Shown in pieces: positions 25,378-31,848 of a DNA stretch of 64,000 bases. The notes under the pieces were generated by a model that was not told where the DNA came from, did no database searches, and saw only the letters and a list, made by a program, of their open reading frames with translations. The position numbers and the translations under genes were made by a program. The DNA is taken from contig CAYTZO010000001.1 in NCBI GenBank assembly GCA_964442525.1, forward strand, positions 19,362-83,361, in the 5' to 3' direction. The stretch is from CAYTZO01 sp964442525. GTDB taxonomy: Bacteria > Patescibacteriota > Microgenomatia > UBA10105 > UBA927. Within the stretch, counting starts at the first letter, position 1, and each line of letters begins with the position of its first letter.

Positions 25378-25548
25378 GTTTGGAGCAATTATACGAGCTC
25401 CTTTTTTACTAGAGTATCCAGGTGGTCTTTGACACGCTTGTCATTTTGCCCGTCAGCTCGACCACGTATATACACGCATTTATACTGATGAAAGGATATT
25501 GAAGTTTCGAAAAGCGTAAAAGGCAAAGTCGGAATTTCACTCCCTGGT
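25378..25548 (+). ncRNA. Structured rpsO leader, candidate S15 autoregulatory RNA
   Basis: Near the expected start site GGAGC (25382-25386) pairs with GCTCC (25397-25401) and six T follow (25402-25407), a terminator-like hairpin. Further down GTGGTC (25422-25427) pairs with GACCAC (25460-25465) and encloses a small hairpin TGACA (25430-25434)/TGTCA (25439-25443). Ribosomal protein S15 is known to repress its own mRNA through leader structures in several bacteria. This leader fits that idea by position only. Confidence 0.5.
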
Positions 25549-25923
25549 ATGCCAGCGAAAACATCCTCGCAGAAAACCTCGAAAAGCGTCGCCAAAGCGA
25601 AACCGGCGAAGCGAGCTGAGGTAAAAAAACCAGCTAAACAGAAAACCGTGGTGGTTCCTCCTCCCAGCGAAGAGAAATTCGATGTCATTAAACAATTTCA
25701 GGTGAAGGCAGGAGATACGGGGAGCCCTGAGGTGCAGGTGGCGCTTCTCACCAAAAGAATTGAAAAATTGGTGGCTCACCTTAAAGTAAATCCTTCTGAT
25801 AATCATTCCCGCAGGGGTCTTTTGGGACTGGTGAGCAAACGCAGGCGGCTTCTTCATTATCTCGAAGGAAAAGATCAAAAGCGTTACAAAAGCATTTCGC
25901 AAAAATTAGGACTATCAAAGTAA
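25549..25923 (+). CDS. rpsO: Small ribosomal subunit protein uS15 with basic N-terminal extension
   Basis: 124 residues. The S15 core occupies the last 82 residues ([66 protein letters not shown]). Before it lie about 42 residues rich in Lys, Ala, Ser and Pro, absent in standard 89-residue S15. No later start codon exists that would give the short form without cutting the core, so the extension looks real. It could bind rRNA or be a disordered tail. pnp follows after 56 bp, the classic rpsO-pnp order. Confidence 0.95.
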   Translation: MPAKTSSQKTSKSVAKAKPAKRAEVKKPAKQKTVVVPPPSEEKFDVIKQFQVKAGDTGSPEVQVALLTKRIEKLVAHLKVNPSDNHSRRGLLGLVSKRRRLLHYLEGKDQKRYKSISQKLGLSK

Positions 25924-25979
25924 AAAAGCTCGTTTCCTCGAAGCTTACAGCACTTAAGCCTCTAAGGAACAGAACATAT

Positions 25980-28214
25980 ATGAAAATTATAAAAAAATCC
26001 ATTGAAATAAGCGGCCGCACGCTTTCCCTTGAAGTCGGCCGGTTTGCCCAACAAGCAAGCAGCGCGGTTGTGGCCCAATACGGCGATACCATGGTGTTGG
26101 CAACGGTGACTGCTGCAAGCCATGAAACAACATTAGATTATTTCCCCTTGTCCGTCGAATACGTCGAACGGCTCTATGCGGGAGGCAGAATTAAGGGGTC
26201 GCGATGGGTCAAGCGAGAGGGCCGGCCCAGCGATGACGCCATCCTTGCCGGTCGGCTGGTCGATCGTTCTATCCGCCCGCTTTTCCCAAAAGGGTATAAA
26301 CACGATGTTCAGGTCGTTATTACGACGCTTTCCGTCGATGGAGAAAATGATCCGGATGTTTTGGGGCTTGTCGCTTCTTCGGCGGCAATCGCCATTTCTC
26401 ATATCCCGTGGGATGGGCCGGTTGCCGCAGTCAGAGCCGGGTTTATTAAAGAAAACGGCGACGGAAAAGGACAGCTTATTGTTAACCCGACTGCGGCGGA
26501 ACAGGCCCTTTCGGAATTTGATGTCGTCGTGTCGTCAACCAAGGACCGCGTAGTGATGCTCGAAGGCGGATTTTGTGAGACGGGTGAAGATCAGGTCTTT
26601 GAGGCAATTAAAACCGCAAAAACAGAAAATAAAAAGATTATTGATTTGATTGACGAACTGGTGAGCGAGGTCGGGAAACCCAAAGCAACCGTCCCCGAAG
26701 CAAAAGAACCAACAGAACTGCGCACGCTTATTCTGAAAGAGTACAAGAAACAGATGGAAGATGTATTTACGAAGCACGCTGCGAAGGAAACCGGCAGTGA
26801 AGAAGTGTTTACGCTGGCTCAGGCCATTGTGGATGCCCAAGCGGCCGCCAAATCCGAGACGAAGTGGACGGTCAAAGAAGTTTTGGAAGTGCTCGATAGT
26901 ATATTTAAAAGTAAGCTTCGTGAGGATGTCCTCAAAAATGGTAAACGCGTGGACGGAAGAAAGCTTGATGAGATTCGGCCTATCGCTCTGGCTGTTGGAC
27001 TTCTTCCGCGTACACACGGCAGCGCCATGTTCCAACGCGGACAGACTCAGGTTCTGACCGTCGCAACTCTTGGAACTCCAGCACTTGAACAACTTATTGA
27101 AAGCCCGATGGGCGAGGAATCCAAGCGGTATATTCATCATTACAGCATGCCGCCGTATTCTGTCGGCGAGACTGGTCGGATCGGTACGCCATCGCGCAGA
27201 GAAATCGGGCATGGAGCGCTTGCCGAACGAGCACTTCTCTCCGTTATTCCATCAGAAGAGGAGTTTCCGTACACCATCCGACTCGTTTCCGAAGTTTTCT
27301 CGAGTAACGGCAGCACGTCTATGGCGTCAACCTGCGGTTCGACCATGGCACTTATGGACGCGGGAGTTCCGATTAAAGAGCCGGTCGCCGGTATCTCAAT
27401 CGGACTCATGAGCGACCTGTCTGCACAGGCAGGTAAAGGCAAATATGTGCTTCTTACCGATATCATGGGGGTAGAAGATTTTGGCGGCGACATGGACTTT
27501 AAGGTCGCGGGCACCAAAAACGGCATTACCGCGATACAACTGGACATGAAGGTTCATGGTATAGGTGACAGCGTCATAAAAGATACCCTTGCCGCTGCCA
27601 AAAAGGCACGACTGACGATACTTGCGACCATGCTCAAAGTGATCGGCTCTCCTCGCACGAAACTTTCTCAGTACGCGCCCAAAGTGCAGGTCGTTAAGAT
27701 TCCCGTTGACCGGATTGGTGAAGTCATCGGTCCGGGCGGTAAAACCATCAGACAAATTATTGCGGTCACAGGAGCAGTTGTCGATGTCAAAGACGATGGA
27801 TCAGTCTTTATCTCAGGTACGAAGGAAGAGGCGGTTGAACGGGCAGTGACGTGGGTGAAGGGTATTACGCACGAAGTAAAATCCGGAGAAGAGTTTGAAG
27901 GCGAGGTCAAACGAATTTTGCCGTTTGGAGCATTTGTGGAAATTCTTCCGGGCAAAGAGGGCATGGTGCACGTATCACAGATGGCAACCGGATTTGTCAA
28001 CGACCCCAACGATGTCGTCTCTATCGGTCAAAAAGTAAAAGTCCGGGTTATCGAAATAGACGAGCAGAGAAGAATTAATCTCTCTATGCTTTTTGGTGAA
28101 GATGCAGAGAAAGCTGTCCAGCGTGGCCCCTCAGAGCACCGCGGATTCGGCGGTGGTCACCGCAGCGGCGGACGCGACAGGCGCCCATTTGATCGCGGAC
28201 GAAGAAGGTTCTAA
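25980..28214 (+). CDS. pnp: Polyribonucleotide nucleotidyltransferase (PNPase)
   Basis: 744 residues. Two RNase PH domains (LEVGRFAQQASSAVVAQYGDTMVLATV; GLLPRTHGSAMFQRGQTQVL), a KH domain (IPVDRIGEVIGPGGKTIRQI), an S1 domain (GEVKRILPFGAFVEILPGKEGMVHVSQ) and an Arg/Gly-rich tail. It degrades RNA 3' to 5' by phosphorolysis. Active-site Asp residues in MDFKVAGT are present. A near-palindrome at 27416-27433 adds LSAQAG in the loop before GKYVLLTDIMG, a position where most PNPases have only a short turn. With RNase J downstream it forms an RNA-decay neighbourhood. Confidence 0.97.
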   Translation: MKIIKKSIEISGRTLSLEVGRFAQQASSAVVAQYGDTMVLATVTAASHETTLDYFPLSVEYVERLYAGGRIKGSRWVKREGRPSDDAILAGRLVDRSIRPLFPKGYKHDVQVVITTLSVDGENDPDVLGLVASSAAIAISHIPWDGPVAAVRAGFIKENGDGKGQLIVNPTAAEQALSEFDVVVSSTKDRVVMLEGGFCETGEDQVFEAIKTAKTENKKIIDLIDELVSEVGKPKATVPEAKEPTELRTLILKEYKKQMEDVFTKHAAKETGSEEVFTLAQAIVDAQAAAKSETKWTVKEVLEVLDSIFKSKLREDVLKNGKRVDGRKLDEIRPIALAVGLLPRTHGSAMFQRGQTQVLTVATLGTPALEQLIESPMGEESKRYIHHYSMPPYSVGETGRIGTPSRREIGHGALAERALLSVIPSEEEFPYTIRLVSEVFSSNGSTSMASTCGSTMALMDAGVPIKEPVAGISIGLMSDLSAQAGKGKYVLLTDIMGVEDFGGDMDFKVAGTKNGITAIQLDMKVHGIGDSVIKDTLAAAKKARLTILATMLKVIGSPRTKLSQYAPKVQVVKIPVDRIGEVIGPGGKTIRQIIAVTGAVVDVKDDGSVFISGTKEEAVERAVTWVKGITHEVKSGEEFEGEVKRILPFGAFVEILPGKEGMVHVSQMATGFVNDPNDVVSIGQKVKVRVIEIDEQRRINLSMLFGEDAEKAVQRGPSEHRGFGGGHRSGGRDRRPFDRGRRRF
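27416..27433. repeat. In-frame palindromic element (18-mer, degenerate) in pnp
   Basis: CCTGTCTGCACAGGCAGG, read as (D)LSAQAG. It differs from the dnaK copy by one base and uses the same frame. Confidence 0.75.
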
Positions 28215-28243
28215 TTGGATAATTTTTCTCCATCGATTATGAT
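28215..28243 (+). promoter_or_regulatory. Promoter of the Lon-like ATPase gene
   Basis: TTGGAT (28215-28220) and TATGAT (28238-28243) with 17-bp spacing; the ATG at 28250 follows after 6 nt. The -35 lies immediately after the pnp stop. Confidence 0.65.
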
Positions 28244-28249
28244 GAGTGT

Positions 28250-29481
28250 ATGTCTAAATTCTCCGATGAATTAACTGGTTTGCGGAAAAAGATTGCTGAA
28301 GCACGCATCCCCAAGAATCTCGAAACGAAAATACTCGGAAATGTCGAAGAAATTGAGCGGCTGGAAAATGATATTGCGGCCAGGGTTCACGTCGAGCAAA
28401 TGATGACGTACATTGATTGGGTCGTCAGTTTGCCGTGGAACGAGCGGACCAAAGATATTTTAGATTTAGCAAAAACCCGGACAATCCTTGATAAAAATCA
28501 CTATGGCCTCGAACCTGTGAAGGAGAGAATTTTGGAATATCTTGCCGTCCTTAAGCTCAATATAGAAAAGCCCGCGGAAGAACAAAAAGAAAAACTTTCT
28601 CATGCAATTCTTGCGCGCCGTGCCCCCATCCTTTGCCTTGTANNNNNNNNNNNNNNNNNNNNNNNNNNNNNNNNNNNNNNNNNNNNNNNNNNNNNNNNNN
28701 NNNNNNNNNNNNNNNNNNNNNNNNNNNNNNNNNNNNNNNNNNAGAAAAACTTTCTCATGCAATTCTTGCGCGCCGTGCCCCCATCCTTTGCCTTGTAGGG
28801 CTCGTCGGTACAGGCAAAACCACGCTTGCCATGTCGATTGCGCAGGCCATGGGCAGGCGCTTTGTGCGGATCCCTTTCGGCGGCATGAGCGATGCGCTTG
28901 ATCTTCGCGGTCAATCACGGGTGCGGCCGGATGCGGAAATTGGCTTGGTCTTGAAAGCGCTCCGCTATGCGGGCAGCAAAAACCCGGTCATGCTCCTTGA
29001 CGAAATTGACCGCGTTGCCGAGCATGCGCGGGGAGACATTATGGGAGTTCTTGTCGAACTCCTTGATCCGGAGCAAAACCAGGCATTCACCGATCACTAT
29101 CTGGACTTTCCGTTTGATCTTTCCGAGGTTCTTTTTATCGCAACCGCCAACAATACGACCAATATCGCAACCGCCGTCCTTGACCGTTTAGAGCCCATTC
29201 AAATGCCCTCCTATAGTGATGAAGAAAAGATTAAAATCGGCAGGGACTATGTATTACCAACGCTTCTGAGGGAATCGGGACTTACCCCTGAGAATCTCAC
29301 AATTGATGAGGCGGTATGGCCAAAGCTCGTCCGTCCCTTGGGGTATGATTCGGGTATACGGAGTCTGGAGCGGACCCTTAACAGCCTTTGTAGGAAAGTT
29401 GCTCGTATGATTGTAGAAGGAAAGGGAAAAAGCTTCCATATAACGAACGAAAATATAAAAGATTTTATTGAAGTCTACTAA
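28250..29481 (+). CDS. Lon-like AAA+ ATPase lacking both the LON N-domain and the S16 protease domain
   Basis: As assembled the frame is interrupted by 100 N (28643-28742), but the 55 bp before the gap are repeated exactly after it. Removing the Ns and one copy joins both parts in frame into 358 residues. Residues 1-120 match the Lon region just before the ATPase (EEIERLENDIAARVHVEQMMTYIDWVVSLPWNE, LDKNHYGLEPVKERILEYLAV). The AAA+ module has Walker A GLVGTGKTT (about 132-140), Walker B MLLDEIDRV, ATANN sensor and LDRLEPI. The gene stops right after the alpha domain (DFIEVY), so the Ser-Lys protease is absent. It could be an unfoldase or DNA-binding ATPase. It overlaps the RNase J frame. Confidence 0.85.
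28588..28642 (+). other. 55-bp contig end duplicated on both sides of an N gap
   Basis: Identical to 28743-28797. The two copies are the overlap of two contigs that were not merged. Confidence 0.92.
28643..28742. other. Run of 100 N (false gap)
   Basis: Flanked by an identical 55-bp sequence on both sides; the true distance is negative. See the Lon-like gene. Confidence 0.95.
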
Positions 29482-31258
29482 ATTTGTGAAAAAACGGTTT
29501 ATTCCTCAACGAAAACATCGGGTATTTGAAGGAGTTTCCTGGTCAGGCCTGCCTGCGCAGGCAGGGAAAGACTGCCTGCGCATTATTCCCCTGGGAGGAA
29601 CGGGAAACGTCACTAAAAACATGTTTGTGTATGAATACCGCAGAAGCGGGGTGATCCGCGACATACTCCTCGTTGACTGCGGCATCGGATTCCCCGACCC
29701 CGAGATGTACGGCGTTGACTTAGTCATTCCTGATATCCGGTACCTTACCAACAAAAAACAATTTATCCGGGGGTTGGTATTTACGCACGGACATGATGAC
29801 CATATTGGAGCTACACCATACATTTATCCTTTTTTAGGGAATGTCTCCATGTTTGGGACGACGTTAACCGCGGCATTTGCCAATATCAAGCTTAAGGAGG
29901 CGCGGATTCAGACGGCAGTGAAAGCAGTTCCGTTTGATACCGTTCTGTCTCTGGGACCGTTCCGCGTATCCTTTGTTCGCATGACGCATTCCGTACCGGA
30001 CGCGAGTAATCTTGTTATAGAGACGCCCGTTGGCGTGTTTTACCATGGAAGTGATTTTAAGTTTGACATGACACCCCTTGACGGCAAAGTTTCAGAGCTA
30101 GATAAGATCAATGCTGCGGGGAAAAAGGGCGTACTTTGTCTTCTTACCGACAGTCTTGGAAGTGAGCGGCCCGGTCAGACGCCGTCAGAGAGAACCATAA
30201 GTCAGACGCTTGATCGCGAACTTAGTTTGTCTGGCGGGAAGGTACTTTTTACGACGCAATCGAGTAATATTTCTCGCATACAGCTTGCTATCGAGCTTGC
30301 GCTCAAACACAAACGCCAGATTGCGTTTCTTGGCCGAAGCATTGATCAAAACGTTGAAGCTTCCGTGCGCTTGGGGTATATGCGATTCCCCCGCGAAGCA
30401 CTCATCCGCGACCGCGACCTCAAGAGACTGCCTGCAGTCAAACAATTTCTCGTTGTCGCCGGCAGTCAGGGACAAGTGGACTCAGCCCTTGCCCGTATCG
30501 CCAACGATGAGCATAGATTTGTGCACTTGGCAGAAGGTGATACGGTCATTTTTTCGGCAGACCCCATTCCGGGGCACGAGAAAGACGTCAATGCCCTTAT
30601 CGATCAAATTTACCATAAAGGCGCGCGGGTTTCGTATTCGGATATTATGGAAGACTTGCATGTGTCCGGCCACGGAAGCCAAGTTGACCTCATGCTTCTC
30701 CTTTCCGCTGTCGGGCCAAAGTTCGTGATGCCGATCGGAGGCACCTACAAACATCTCATGCAATACCGGCGGCTTGCTATGGATTTGGGTTTTGACAAGC
30801 GCGACGTGCTTATCCCGGAGGATGGAGAAATTTTGGAATTCCGCCCCGGCGAAGCCCCGCGAATTGTTGATCATCTTGATCTCGAAAACGTGATGGTCGA
30901 CGGGTTGGGCATCGGTGACGTCGGGACCGCTGTGCTCCGTGACCGGCAAACGATTGCCAAGGAAGGTATTGTCGTAGTTGTTTTGCCTATCGAAGAATCA
31001 TCGGGCAGAATCACGAATACGCCTGATATTATTTCCCGGGGATTTATTTTCATGAAAGAGTCGGGACCATTGGTCAAAAAGGCACAGCAGGTGATCATCC
31101 AGTCGCTTCGGGTTAAGAAAAGCCTGCCTGCCGGCAGGCAGGGCCGCATTCTCGACTGGCCGTTTGTAAGGAAAAGGATCGAAGAAAATCTTGCCCGGTT
31201 TCTCAAAGAAGAAACCGGCAGAAGCCCGCTCATCGTGCCGGTGATTGTGGAAGTCTAA
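29468..31258 (+). CDS. RNase J-family metallo-beta-lactamase ribonuclease
   Basis: 596 residues from TTG 29468; GTG 29486, 4 nt after the Lon-like stop, is an equally good start. Beta-CASP RNase J layout: LRIIPLGGTGNVTKN, the metal motif HGHDDH at about 107-112, MTHSVPDASN, SDFKFD, the GSERPGQTPSE segment, and HVSGHGSQVD. One change stands out: the usual (V/I)HGE motif near the end of the beta-lactamase domain is MPIGGTYKH, without the His metal ligand. It is expected to process or degrade RNA 5' to 3'. Two perfect palindromic elements are read in frame: LPAQAG near the N-terminus and LPAGRQ near the C-terminus. Confidence 0.9.
   Translation: MKSTKFVKKRFIPQRKHRVFEGVSWSGLPAQAGKDCLRIIPLGGTGNVTKNMFVYEYRRSGVIRDILLVDCGIGFPDPEMYGVDLVIPDIRYLTNKKQFIRGLVFTHGHDDHIGATPYIYPFLGNVSMFGTTLTAAFANIKLKEARIQTAVKAVPFDTVLSLGPFRVSFVRMTHSVPDASNLVIETPVGVFYHGSDFKFDMTPLDGKVSELDKINAAGKKGVLCLLTDSLGSERPGQTPSERTISQTLDRELSLSGGKVLFTTQSSNISRIQLAIELALKHKRQIAFLGRSIDQNVEASVRLGYMRFPREALIRDRDLKRLPAVKQFLVVAGSQGQVDSALARIANDEHRFVHLAEGDTVIFSADPIPGHEKDVNALIDQIYHKGARVSYSDIMEDLHVSGHGSQVDLMLLLSAVGPKFVMPIGGTYKHLMQYRRLAMDLGFDKRDVLIPEDGEILEFRPGEAPRIVDHLDLENVMVDGLGIGDVGTAVLRDRQTIAKEGIVVVVLPIEESSGRITNTPDIISRGFIFMKESGPLVKKAQQVIIQSLRVKKSLPAGRQGRILDWPFVRKRIEENLARFLKEETGRSPLIVPVIVEV
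29548..29565. repeat. In-frame perfect 18-bp palindrome in RNase J (N-terminal)
   Basis: CCTGCCTGCGCAGGCAGG, perfectly palindromic, identical to 62824-62841 in alaS. It is read as (G)LPAQAG before the first beta strand of the catalytic domain. Confidence 0.92.
31123..31142. repeat. In-frame perfect 20-bp palindrome in RNase J (C-terminal)
   Basis: CCTGCCTGCCGGCAGGCAGG, perfectly palindromic, identical to 61538-61557 in alaS. It is read as (S)LPAGRQG in a C-terminal domain loop. Confidence 0.92.
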
Positions 31259-31516
31259 TTATTTATACACTCCCTGCCGGTGTTCGATCGTGATAACCTC
31301 TATGCGGCTCTTTTTGGCATTAAATACATAAACAATGCGGTAGTCACCAACACGATACTTATAAAATCCAGATAGTTCCCCGTGCAGTTTTTCTCCTGCA
31401 ATCGGATTTTGTTTGATGATATCATAGGCACGGATAACTCTGCGTTGAACGTGGATGGGAAGCTTAAGGAAGCGCTTGTCGGCGTTTTTATCGACGACGA
31501 ACGCTTTAGCGGGCAT
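31259..31516 (-). CDS. RelE/ParE-superfamily toxin
   Basis: 85 residues. The fold is clear: VVDKNADKRFLKLPIHVQRRVIRAYDIIKQNP, KLHGELSGFYKYRVGDYRIVYVFNAKKSRIEVITIEHRQGVY. Conserved Arg and Lys residues and a C-terminal Tyr fit ribosome-dependent mRNA cleavage. It overlaps its antitoxin by 11 bp, with antitoxin first. It converges on RNase J with no intervening base. Confidence 0.88.
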   Translation of the reverse strand: MPAKAFVVDKNADKRFLKLPIHVQRRVIRAYDIIKQNPIAGEKLHGELSGFYKYRVGDYRIVYVFNAKKSRIEVITIEHRQGVYK

Positions 31517-31778
31517 ATGACTTGAATCGTTTTTTGATTTGTTTGAGGGTAATATATTTACCCTTCGCTATATTGCGCTGTGCCGCCCGAACGTCTTTCA
31601 TAGAGTGAGTGAGCGTATAGATCGTTTCCTCCAGTTCGTCAAGGTAGTCAGGCGAGACAAGCGAGGCCTTCACTTTGCCCTTCTTTGTAATATCCACGCG
31701 TTTATATTCCTCATCAATGCTGTCGATAAGGCTCAAAAGATTTTTTCGGACTTGCGTTACCGGAAAAACGTAGGTCAT
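31506..31778 (-). CDS. YefM/Phd-family antitoxin
   Basis: 90 residues. The N-terminal half matches the Phd/YefM DNA-binding fold (VFPVTQVRKNLLSLIDSIDEEYKRVDITKKGKVKASLVSPDYLDELEET). The C-terminal half is helical and basic, as expected for wrapping the toxin. The family represses its own operon. Two TGTACA sites upstream with 12-bp centre spacing overlap its promoter, matching the operator layout known from E. coli yefM-yoeB. Confidence 0.85.
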   Translation of the reverse strand: MTYVFPVTQVRKNLLSLIDSIDEEYKRVDITKKGKVKASLVSPDYLDELEETIYTLTHSMKDVRAAQRNIAKGKYITLKQIKKRFKSYAR

Positions 31779-31786
31779 ACAAAGAT

Positions 31787-31815
31787 AGTGTACAGAAAAG
31801 TGTACATATTGTCAA
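31787..31815 (-). promoter_or_regulatory. Toxin-antitoxin promoter with paired TGTACA operators
   Basis: Minus-strand TTGACA (31810-31815) and TACACT (31787-31792), 17-bp spacing. TGTACA palindromes at 31789-31794 and 31801-31806 sit on the -10 box and in the spacer, as AGTGTACA direct repeats 12 bp apart. Confidence 0.85.
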
Positions 31816-31831
31816 CGGCCAGATATCCCTC

Positions 31832-31837
31832 TATACT
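31832..31837 (+). promoter_or_regulatory. ftsK -10 box
   Basis: TATACT 11 nt before the ATG at 31849, back to back with the toxin-antitoxin promoter. Confidence 0.55.
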
Positions 31838-31848
31838 AGGTGTTACCT

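Noticed and set aside
28588..28797. Apparent 55-bp direct repeat suggesting a target-site duplication
   Set aside because: The copies flank exactly 100 N and merging them restores the Lon-like frame, so it is an unmerged contig overlap.
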